From DASZUC01 sp035547775 (GTDB lineage Bacteria; Patescibacteriota; Saccharimonadia; Saccharimonadales; UBA4665): a stretch of 33,966 nt of DNA. The translations under genes were made by a program, and so were the position numbers. The stretch lies in NCBI GenBank assembly GCA_035547775.1, contig DASZUC010000030.1, positions 1-33,966 on the forward strand. The letters are read 5' to 3'. Positions 14,950 through 20,714 of the stretch are shown here, in pieces. Below the pieces are notes generated by a model. It was not told the origin of the DNA, did no database searches, and saw nothing but the letters and a program-made list of their open reading frames with translations. Positions within the stretch are counted from its first letter, which is position 1. The number at the start of each line of letters is the position of its first letter.

Positions 14950-15021
14950 CTAGCCCAAGTGGCGTAACAAACTAAACACAATCGCATTGAGCCGCTTGCG
15001 CGGCCGCGCATAGATGGACAT
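14950..15021 (-). CDS. Possible 23-residue leader peptide or small protein
   Basis: A short frame, MSIYARPRKRLNAIVFSLLRHLG, preceded by CGGGAG 8-9 nt before the ATG. It is basic then hydrophobic, like a short amphipathic or membrane-inserting peptide. It lies 51 bp upstream of the gene at 12793-14898, on the same strand. A hairpin CTTATTTT-TTAG-AAAATAAG lies just upstream at 15042-15061. The rest of the 14899-15142 interval shows no other gene. The frame is short enough to occur by chance. Confidence 0.28.
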   Translation of the reverse strand: MSIYARPRKRLNAIVFSLLRHLG

Positions 15022-15142
15022 GAGTGAGGCTCCCGTTTTGGCTTATTTTTTAGAAAATAAGTATGAAAACTATGGGCCTTATTTTGCCTGCCGGAGTCTG
15101 TCTCTGTCAAGGTGATTCTACCTCATATTCTCTGTTGTGCTA

Positions 15143-15171
15143 TTGACAATTGCTCATCGGAAGCGTAGAAC
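15143..15171 (+). promoter_or_regulatory. Sigma70-type promoter of the 15194-15538 gene
   Basis: A perfect TTGACA (15143-15148), a 17-bp spacer and TAGAAC (15166-15171). The expected start is near 15178, which excludes the in-frame ATG at 15137 and leaves a leader of about 16 nt before the ATG at 15194. Confidence 0.65.
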
Positions 15172-15193
15172 GAGAGTAGGATCGAACATAAAC

Positions 15194-15538
15194 ATGACAG
15201 CCGACCCCAGCTTTAGTTCAGAGTTACCTGCACCCTCACCTGTACCAGCAGAAGTGCGTTACTTGCCTGGCTTCAACCCTCGGGATATGGCAGTGAAACT
15301 GAGCATGGAGTTGGGTGTGGCCCGACGCGAAGTCGGTCGCATGCGGGCGACAGGTGAAACCTATGACCTGCCCTCGTTTGAAGCTCATGTTCGTCGAACT
15401 ATTGTCAGCCCTTTGCACGCTATTGAAATGGCTGCTGGTTTAGCGCTAACCGATACGACTGATTTTGACGTGGTGATGCCCCGTAACCCCTTAGATGATG
15501 CACTGATTGATACTTCCACGCCTGAACTCTGGGTATAA
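15194..15538 (+). CDS. Hypothetical protein (114 aa)
   Basis: A 114-residue protein with no membrane span and no family I recognise. A Pro/Ser-rich start (DPSFSSELPAPSPVPAEVR) leads to a helical middle (FNPRDMAVKLSMELGVARREVGRM, then FEAHVRRTIVSPLHAIEMAAGLAL) and an acidic end (PLDDALIDTSTPELWV). The ATG at 15194 is chosen from the promoter at 15143-15171, although the only purine-rich stretch, AGTAGG, is 13 nt away. The stop TAA is embedded in the TATAAT box of the following glycosylase gene, 8 bp from its ATG, so the two genes lie in a compact pair. Confidence 0.65.
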   Translation: MTADPSFSSELPAPSPVPAEVRYLPGFNPRDMAVKLSMELGVARREVGRMRATGETYDLPSFEAHVRRTIVSPLHAIEMAAGLALTDTTDFDVVMPRNPLDDALIDTSTPELWV

Positions 15539-15539
15539 T
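15534..15539 (+). promoter_or_regulatory. -10 box TATAAT for alkA, leaderless
   Basis: A perfect TATAAT ending 6 nt before the ATG at 15546. The box contains the TAA stop of the upstream gene (GTA-TAA-T). The best -35 candidates nearby (TTGATA at 15507-15512) are too far, at 21 bp. Transcription should begin at or next to the start codon. Confidence 0.55.
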
Positions 15540-15545
15540 GGCCAC

Positions 15546-16178
15546 ATGAGTAAAGCAAGCGGGTTGCAGGCGGCAGCTGATCACTTGAGCCAGCATGATC
15601 CGGTACTGGCACCGATTATTGAACGAGCTGGCTTGGCGAAATTGCAGCCGCATCATAATTATTACCAGGCTCTGTGTGATTCAATCATCAGTCAACAGCT
15701 GAGTGTCAAAGCAGCAGCAACCATTGAGCGGCGTTTCAAAGTGTTGTTTGGTCTTGAGGATTTTCCGCCACCGGAAGCCATACTTAGCAAGTCAATTGAA
15801 GAGCTGCGGACAGCTGGCTTGAGCCAGGCGAAAGCAAATTACATTCGTGACCTGGCTGAACACGTCGTTAGTGGACGGCTGAGATTTGACCATTTGGACT
15901 CACTCACGAACGACGAAGTCGTGGCCGAGTTAACGGATGTGAAAGGCATTGGCGAGTGGACTGCTCACATGTTTTTGATGTTTTGTATGGGCCGTTTGGA
16001 CATTTTGCCAGTCGGCGATTTAGGTATTAGGAACGGTGTGCGCAACTTGTATGGCTTAACCGATGCTGCAACTCCAGATCAGATCCACGAGATTGCTGCA
16101 AAGAATTCTTGGCACCCCTATGAGTCTGTGGCCAGCTGGTACATCTGGCACTCGCTCGACAATAAGCCAGCAATCTAG
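15546..16178 (+). CDS. alkA: DNA-3-methyladenine glycosylase II (AlkA family)
   Basis: A 210-residue HhH-GPD glycosylase for alkylated purines. LCDSIISQQLSVKAAATIERRF (about 43-64) is the conserved first helical block. GLSQAKANYIRDLAEHV follows, then the helix-hairpin-helix VKGIGEWTAHMFLMFCMGR (about 132-150). The catalytic aspartate is in LPVGDLGIRNG (Asp158). The protein lacks the N-terminal domain of E. coli AlkA (282 residues) and resembles the shorter versions common in Gram-positive bacteria and yeast Mag1. The start at 15546 is chosen over an upstream in-frame ATG at 15507, which lies inside the previous gene and before the -10 box. A palindromic repeat begins 3 bp after the stop. Confidence 0.92.
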   Translation: MSKASGLQAAADHLSQHDPVLAPIIERAGLAKLQPHHNYYQALCDSIISQQLSVKAAATIERRFKVLFGLEDFPPPEAILSKSIEELRTAGLSQAKANYIRDLAEHVVSGRLRFDHLDSLTNDEVVAELTDVKGIGEWTAHMFLMFCMGRLDILPVGDLGIRNGVRNLYGLTDAATPDQIHEIAAKNSWHPYESVASWYIWHSLDNKPAI

Positions 16179-16180
16179 TC

Positions 16181-16283
16181 TGTCATCCTGAACTTGATTC
16201 AGGACCTATGCGAACATTAAGATTGTGGTCGTTACTGCTCTTATGGGTCCTGAAATACGGACTTCGTCCTATTCAGGATGACA
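16181..16283. repeat. TGTCATCCTGAA-type interspersed palindromic repeat
   Basis: The ends TGTCATCCTGAA (16181-16192) and TTCAGGATGACA (16272-16283) are perfect inverted copies. A second inverted pair, TTCAGGACC (left) and GGTCCTGAA (right), is nested inside. The arms differ in length because the right one carries an extra segment (ATACGGACTTCGTCCTA). It starts 3 bp after the alkA stop. It is the first part of a 418-bp gene-free stretch (16179-16596), which also holds a hairpin element at 16371-16470 and the leader of the next gene. I see no gene in the remaining bases. Confidence 0.82.
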
Positions 16284-16370
16284 AGAGTGGTACAGAGTCT
16301 ACTTTTGTGCTTAAATAATGCCGACGTGGCCGTCACCACGGAGCACTTTAATAACTAGAAGTTTTTGCGA

Positions 16371-16470
16371 AGGCAAATAGCTGGCTATGGGTGGTCATTT
16401 TATCGCGACAAGACGTACATCACTGTACGTCGCGAAGCGGAAAGTGAGCAGACGAGACAGATCTTTGCCT
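16371..16470. repeat. Hairpin element with GTAC-N6-GTAC core
   Basis: GACGTAC-ATCACT-GTACGTC (16412-16431) forms a perfect core. An alternative register pairs TCGCGAC (16403-16409) with GTCGCGA (16429-16435). Outer ends AGGCAAA (16371-16377) and TTTGCCT (16464-16470) are also inverted copies, nearly centred on the same axis. The plan (about 100-120 bp, paired ends, degenerate middle, GTAC-6 nt-GTAC centre) matches the element at 4288-4407. The downstream flank shares words such as GTGAGCA and ACGAG with it. Confidence 0.55.
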
Positions 16471-16562
16471 GTAGCTACTTATAGTTGTTAATGTGCTCCG
16501 CAGATCAGCCCGTGCGCTGCCGTTCGGCGAATGACACGGCGTGACACAGAGGCCACCTCGAA

Positions 16563-16594
16563 CGGGTTTTAACAACCTAAACGAGGAGAACCCG
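16563..16594 (+). promoter_or_regulatory. Leader hairpin presenting the ribosome binding site in its loop
   Basis: CGGGTT (16563-16568) pairs with AACCCG (16589-16594) around a 20-nt loop that contains GAGGAG (16583-16588). The ATG follows at 16597. This would expose the ribosome binding site rather than hide it, and hold the start codon at the base of a stem. Confidence 0.45.
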
Positions 16595-16596
16595 CA

Positions 16597-16791
16597 ATGG
16601 TAGATCACCAAGGCAAGAGCCTCCAAGACCTCAAAGATCCCAACCACGGTTGGAATTACGAGGATCACATGAAGCATTGGCGTTCATGGGGCTCATGGTT
16701 CAGCTGGGGTAGCCCAGTCGGACTCGGATTGTTCTTTATAGCAATCTGTTTCTGTATCTGGTTACTCGGCAAAACTTTCGGCTGGAACTAA
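16597..16791 (+). CDS. Small single-span membrane protein (64 aa)
   Basis: A 64-residue protein of unknown function. A polar, tryptophan- and histidine-rich first half (DPNHGWNYEDHMKHWRSWGSW) is followed by one span at about residues 41-58 (VGLGLFFIAICFCIWLLG) and the end KTFGWN. GAGGAG is well spaced before the ATG, and a strong terminator follows 14 bp after the stop, so it forms its own transcript. The W/H-rich start next to the membrane surface is unusual and might bind a lipid head group, metal or partner protein. Confidence 0.8.
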   Translation: MVDHQGKSLQDLKDPNHGWNYEDHMKHWRSWGSWFSWGSPVGLGLFFIAICFCIWLLGKTFGWN

Positions 16792-16804
16792 AGCTAGCCG
16801 AAAC

Positions 16805-16837
16805 AAAACAGCCCATCACTCGGTGGGCTGTTTTTTT
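16805..16837. terminator. Rho-independent terminator, probably bidirectional
   Basis: CAGCCCA (16809-16815) pairs with TGGGCTG (16824-16830), followed by seven T on the plus strand. On the minus strand the stem is followed by TTTTG. It lies between the convergent genes 16597-16791 (+) and 16836-17714 (-). Confidence 0.88.
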
Positions 16838-17714
16838 ATATCCCAGGGTTCTCGCCCAAGGCTATATAGACTTCTGCACCGCGCCCAACCCCATCGTGCA
16901 GAGCATTCCACAGCGCATCAACACCAGCCACATATTGATAGGCCGTAGCGAAGCTGGCCCGTTCTTCAGTTGTTAGTGGCGTTGCTGCGATAGATTCATA
17001 GCCTTCAAACAGCGTATCAACAAGTTGCTGAGGGTCCAGTTCTGTCTCGCGCCTAGCCGATAGGTATGTCCGTGCCAAATCAAGAATGCGGTAGGTGTAT
17101 TCGGCCGTTTCAAGGTCAAAAACTGCAGTCACTTGATCACCCTCAGCAAAGACATTGCCTAGCCATAGATCACCATGAATCAAGCATTTTGGCATATCCA
17201 GACCAAAAAATTCTTTGTACTTAGCGATTAACGGGGCTAGTCGTGGCTTTAGCTCGCCATCGTATGCGGCCATGTCGTCTTCGGCATTCCGCGGATCAAG
17301 CCACTGCATTTTACTTGGCGGTACGTCAGAATTGCTTAGGCAGCTGTGTATTTTAGCCAATGTTTCGCCGAAACTTCTAACAAGTCTAAGGGGCATTGAT
17401 TTTGGTGTCTCACCATCAATATGTTTGCTGATAGTGAAGCGATGCTCATCATACTCGCCTACATAACTACCACTACGAAATTTGAGATATTGAGGTGTGC
17501 TGATGCCGGCAGCAGCTAGCTTGGCTTGCAAGTCAGCCTCATGCTGCACAGTCTCTACGAGCTGCTGTTTGAGGATTCGCATCACATAGCGCTGACCGTC
17601 TGCCGCCTTTAGGTTGTAGGCATCATTAGCAAAGGCCGAACCATTGCGGCGTGATTCGATCAGCTGCTCATCGGCATATTCGTGAAAAAAATCGTTGAGT
17701 TGTTGAATGTCCAT
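16836..17714 (-). CDS. Aminoglycoside phosphotransferase/homoserine kinase-like (APH family) kinase
   Basis: A 292-residue protein-kinase-like fold enzyme. RYVMRILKQQ carries the ATP-binding lysine strand region, and FTISKHIDGET is the hinge. The catalytic loop is CLIHGDLWLGNVF, with the base Asp in HGD and the metal-binding Asn. The DFG-equivalent metal ligand is in AVFDLETAEY. This family includes ThrB2-type homoserine kinase, choline/ethanolamine kinase, fructosamine kinase and antibiotic phosphotransferases, and the substrate cannot be read from sequence. The ATG overlaps the aspS stop (TAATG), so it is coupled to aspS and probably has a housekeeping role rather than being a resistance gene. 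Confidence 0.8.
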   Translation of the reverse strand: MDIQQLNDFFHEYADEQLIESRRNGSAFANDAYNLKAADGQRYVMRILKQQLVETVQHEADLQAKLAAAGISTPQYLKFRSGSYVGEYDEHRFTISKHIDGETPKSMPLRLVRSFGETLAKIHSCLSNSDVPPSKMQWLDPRNAEDDMAAYDGELKPRLAPLIAKYKEFFGLDMPKCLIHGDLWLGNVFAEGDQVTAVFDLETAEYTYRILDLARTYLSARRETELDPQQLVDTLFEGYESIAATPLTTEERASFATAYQYVAGVDALWNALHDGVGRGAEVYIALGENPGI

Positions 17715-19027
17715 TACGGTGCGAGGCGGTTGATGTCGCGGGGGAAGAGGGTGGCTTCTTTGACGTTGCCTAGCCCGATGGTTTTTTCGACCAGACGATC
17801 GATGCCAAAGCCACAGCCGCCATGTTGTGGCAGACCGTATTTGAACGCCTGCAAGTAGTGTTTGAAGCCTTCGTGACTGACATCCAGACCAGCTTTGGTC
17901 ATCTGTTCAATCATCTTCTCGTAGTTGTTTTCACGCAGTGGTACGGTAGCAATTTCGAGGCCGCGGAAGAGTAAATCTGACCACATGGTGACGCCTTTTT
18001 CGGCATCGACTTTGTGATAGAACTTGGCGGCTTCAATTGGGAACTCGGTCGCATACACCAAATCGCTGCCCAGCTCTTTACGAGCGTAGTCACAAATCCA
18101 GCGTTCTTCGTCAGGGATTAAATCTTTCTCTTTAGTCGTATCTTGACCGTTGGCCTTGCTGTACATTTCGTGAATCTGAGCCACGGTAAAGCGCGGCACT
18201 TTGCCATCTTCTGGCAGCTTCAATTCTGGAGCGTTCAGGCTCTTCAAGTCGTCAGCATGTTTTTCGTAGACCTGCCTGAGGGCGTACTGCGTCATGTCGC
18301 CCACCATGTCCATGACTTCGTCGTGACTAGTCACAAAACCCATTTCGATGTCGAGCATGGTTAGCTCGGTGAGGTGTCGACTGGTAGCGCTTGGTTCAGC
18401 ACGATAGCTGTGACCAATTTCGTACACGCGCTCGTAGGCCCCGACCATGATCTGCTTGAAGAATTGTGGACTCTGAGCCAAGGTTGCCGTTTTGCCAAAA
18501 TAATCGAGCTTGAAAACTTCCGCACCACCTTCCGTTGGCTCAGCCAAAAACTTTGGGGTGTCGATTTCGACAAATTCGTGCTGGTCAAGAAACTCGCGGA
18601 TAGCCCGAGTCAGACTGCCCCGAATCTTAAAAATCTTTTGCTCTTGCAAGTTGCGAATGTTCAGCACACGATATTCAAATAAGGTATCAAGATTATCGGC
18701 TTTGTGCTGGATAGGTTTGTCGATTTCGATTGGCGGTTCGGCTTCCACGGGCACCAAAACAGTAAGCTTGGCGTCTTTTAATTCAGCACCGCCTGGCGCG
18801 CGTGGCTCTTCGTGCGCCACACCATCCACTGCCAGCACCGTGCCAATTTGTAGACCACGCAGTTTTTCAACTTCGTCCTTGTCTTGTAAAACAACTTGGG
18901 TCAAACCGCGGCGATCGCGCACGTTAATAAATGTCAGACCGCCCAGCAGGCGCTTTTTGTGCAACCAACCTTCAATATGGACTTCCTGGCCCACATGGTC
19001 TTTAACTTCGTTACTTAAAATTCTCAT
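17714..19027 (-). CDS. aspS: Aspartyl-tRNA synthetase, archaeal/eukaryotic type, probably non-discriminating
   Basis: A 437-residue class II synthetase. The N-terminal OB-fold (residues 1-105) contains VHIEGWLHKKRLLGGLTFINVRD. The catalytic core has FVEIDTPKF (motif 1), the aspartate-type loop TLAQSPQFFKQ, YEIGHSYRAE (motif 2), HLTELTMLDIEM, and GGCGFGIDRL (motif 3). At 437 residues it lacks the GAD insertion of the usual ~590-residue bacterial enzyme. His23 (GWLHKKR) and Pro78 (RAPGG) occupy the two positions at which His/Pro marks non-discriminating and Trp/Lys marks discriminating archaeal-type AspRS, so it may also charge tRNA-Asn for GatCAB. GGAG lies before the ATG, after a structured leader (19028-19147). 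Confidence 0.93.
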   Translation of the reverse strand: MRILSNEVKDHVGQEVHIEGWLHKKRLLGGLTFINVRDRRGLTQVVLQDKDEVEKLRGLQIGTVLAVDGVAHEEPRAPGGAELKDAKLTVLVPVEAEPPIEIDKPIQHKADNLDTLFEYRVLNIRNLQEQKIFKIRGSLTRAIREFLDQHEFVEIDTPKFLAEPTEGGAEVFKLDYFGKTATLAQSPQFFKQIMVGAYERVYEIGHSYRAEPSATSRHLTELTMLDIEMGFVTSHDEVMDMVGDMTQYALRQVYEKHADDLKSLNAPELKLPEDGKVPRFTVAQIHEMYSKANGQDTTKEKDLIPDEERWICDYARKELGSDLVYATEFPIEAAKFYHKVDAEKGVTMWSDLLFRGLEIATVPLRENNYEKMIEQMTKAGLDVSHEGFKHYLQAFKYGLPQHGGCGFGIDRLVEKTIGLGNVKEATLFPRDINRLAP

Positions 19028-19147
19028 CAGATTATCTCCATTTAGGTTATCGGACGCCTAAGTGTGGGCCATTATGGAAACTGCCGGCTAGCAGTTGCCA
19101 CCGACCCGAGAATTCATATTGGCGTTGATCCGATGAGTGTTCATCGG
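19028..19147 (-). promoter_or_regulatory. Structured 5' leader of aspS, T-box-like features
   Basis: Read on the minus strand from about 19147, the leader starts with a hairpin CCGATGA-ACAC-TCATCGG (19147-19130). A T-box-like string, GGGTCGGTGGCAACTGC, comes next. AACTGC of that string pairs with GCAGTT (19096-19079). A third stem TTAGG/CCTAA (19061-19042) lies just before the ribosome binding site GGAG. In the T-box bulge, TGGN pairs with the tRNA end NCCA. The TGGC here would fit a tRNA with discriminator G, as tRNA-Asp and tRNA-Asn have. The leader is short for a T-box, and I could not place a specifier loop. Confidence 0.4.
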
Positions 19148-19149
19148 TG

Positions 19150-19386
19150 TTATTCTATCACCTCTGAGGCTAGTTGACTATCAGTCGGCGCAGCTCGGCC
19201 ACTTTCAAAAATACTAGCAGGATCGAAAGGATGAGGATCGGATCGTAAGACTAGCCGCAAAGTTATCTCTTCTTGGTAGCGATCTGGATTATTCAAGAGG
19301 TCCTCTACAAAACGCAGCTCGGCCATCATTTCGCCAAATGATTTACGCTTTTTGAAGGCATCGTGAGTTGGAGCACGGTCAAACAT
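19150..19386 (-). CDS. Small hypothetical protein (78 aa)
   Basis: A 78-residue soluble protein, MFDRAPTHDAFKKRKSFGEMMAELRF and on, with a helical middle (ELRFVEDLLNNPDRYQEEITLRLVL) and an acidic end. I do not recognise the family. Its ATG overlaps the stop of the CBS-domain gene upstream (TAATG), which supports it being translated. The promoter proposed for aspS lies inside its last codons (the -10 box TAGAAT overlaps GAA-TAA). Confidence 0.7.
   Translation of the reverse strand: MFDRAPTHDAFKKRKSFGEMMAELRFVEDLLNNPDRYQEEITLRLVLRSDPHPFDPASIFESGRAAPTDSQLASEVIE
19152..19180 (-). promoter_or_regulatory. Likely promoter of aspS
   Basis: TAGTCA (19180-19175), a 17-bp spacer and TAGAAT (19157-19152) on the minus strand, so transcription would start at about 19147-19145, at the first stem of the aspS leader. 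It overlaps the last codons and stop of the upstream 78-residue gene. Confidence 0.45.
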
Positions 19387-20621
19387 TAATCATCCTCCAG
19401 TTCAATGCTGTCAAAATGCTCGTCGTCTAATGGAGTCATATCTTTTTTGGGCTTGGTGGGTGCTTTGGGCTCCACAGCTTCTTCGACTTCAGCAATCTCT
19501 TCGGGTGGCGCCGCTTCATCATCGAGCGGGATCTCATCGGGCTCTTCGATCTTTGACTCTACTTCTGACTCAGCAGTTTCGGATTCCTCGATAGGTTTTG
19601 ATTCAACTTCGGGCTGTGGCTCCGGTTCGGGTTCTGGTTTGGGCTCGTGACGAGCGGCCACGGCTTGGCGATCAGCATACTGCTCAAACTCTTCGCCCGG
19701 CATATGACCAAGCAAATGCTCAACAATGGTTTGAATCGTAATAATTCCCAGGTATTCATCGTGATCGTTAACCACCACAAACACCGGCTGATTGGTGACG
19801 TAAAAGGCGTGCAACGCTTCACTTAAGTTATCGCGCTCATGAAGAAAGTACACTTCATTATCCATATGATCGCGCACATGGCCGCTGCTTTTAATGCCAA
19901 GTTGGTTGACAGCCAGGCTGCCAACAATATCGTTTTTGGTGTTGCCGGTAACCAAAACGAACGTCGCCTCACCCTTGTGCAGTTCATCAATCAAAATTGG
20001 ACCTACCACAGTATCAGCAGCCACGGTCTTGATTTGTTTGCGCGGTATTAACAGATCAGCTACCGTATGATCACTAAACTTCAGGGCCCGCTGGGCGATA
20101 GCTATTTCTTCACTCGTGATCCGACTATCTGACTGCGTCGTCTGCCGCTCCAATAAGCCAAGTAAATCACCGCGCTCAAACAAGCCAGTGTGTGTTTGGT
20201 GTCGCTGTACGACCAGATCGTGGGCTCGGCCAAAAGATGGATGCAGATAATTCAGCAACCAGGCAACGGCCGGCGTCACTGCCAGTGTCAGCTGCATACC
20301 AAAGCGACTGGGGCGACCATTTGGCAACCAGACAAACAGTAAGCCTAGCAAGATTAGAATGAGAATTAAGCTCCAGCCTACTGAAGTAACACGGGCCAAC
20401 AATACAAAGCCAGACGCAGCCAACAAGCCAATCACTACCCACAATAAAACCCGCAAACTGCCACCGTAGGCCACCGCTCGGTACAGTTGCCGCGCCCGCT
20501 TATCACCTTGTTTGGCACGACGTTGCCACTCGTGCCGCGGTAGCTGAAAATAGGTTTTTCGAATGATCACCGCCAGGCCAGCGAAGAAAAGTAAAATGGC
20601 AGCACCAATAAAGTCGTTCAT
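19386..20621 (-). CDS. Membrane protein with CBS-domain pair (CNNM/CorC-like)
   Basis: A 411-residue protein. Four hydrophobic segments fill the first ~125 residues (IGAAILLFFAGLAVII; VLLWVVIGLLAASGFVLLA; WSLILILILLGLLFVWL; LTLAVTPAVAWLLNYL). A linker with TSEEIAIAQRALKFSDHTVADLLIPR is the classic entry to the CBS pair of CNNM/CorC proteins (IL..AL...D..V.DVM.PR). The two CBS repeats span about 175-305 (FVLVTGNTKNDIVGSLAV; VFVVVNDHDEYLGIITIQTIVEHLLG). The tail of about 95 residues is extremely acidic (EPKPEPEPEPQPEVESK, later EIPLDDEAAPPEE). The usual C-terminal CorC/HlyC domain is absent. Magnesium transport or sensing is plausible but unproven. Confidence 0.85.
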   Translation of the reverse strand: MNDFIGAAILLFFAGLAVIIRKTYFQLPRHEWQRRAKQGDKRARQLYRAVAYGGSLRVLLWVVIGLLAASGFVLLARVTSVGWSLILILILLGLLFVWLPNGRPSRFGMQLTLAVTPAVAWLLNYLHPSFGRAHDLVVQRHQTHTGLFERGDLLGLLERQTTQSDSRITSEEIAIAQRALKFSDHTVADLLIPRKQIKTVAADTVVGPILIDELHKGEATFVLVTGNTKNDIVGSLAVNQLGIKSSGHVRDHMDNEVYFLHERDNLSEALHAFYVTNQPVFVVVNDHDEYLGIITIQTIVEHLLGHMPGEEFEQYADRQAVAARHEPKPEPEPEPQPEVESKPIEESETAESEVESKIEEPDEIPLDDEAAPPEEIAEVEEAVEPKAPTKPKKDMTPLDDEHFDSIELEDD

Positions 20622-20714
20622 ATTTGATTTAAGCTTATAATCATCGCGCTCGTTTGAAAAGCGCCTGCAGGTTCATGTTGTATACTTGAGATACATAAAA
20701 GGAGTTCTGGCAAC

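Noticed and set aside
15137..15193. Upstream ATG for the 114-residue gene.
   Set aside because: A TTGACA-17-TAGAAC promoter lies between this ATG and the next in-frame ATG, so it would not be transcribed.
16319..16380. A 20-residue frame (MPTWPSPRSTL...) in the gene-free stretch.
   Set aside because: No ribosome binding site or promoter fits it, it is very short, and its end runs into the hairpin element at 16371-16470.
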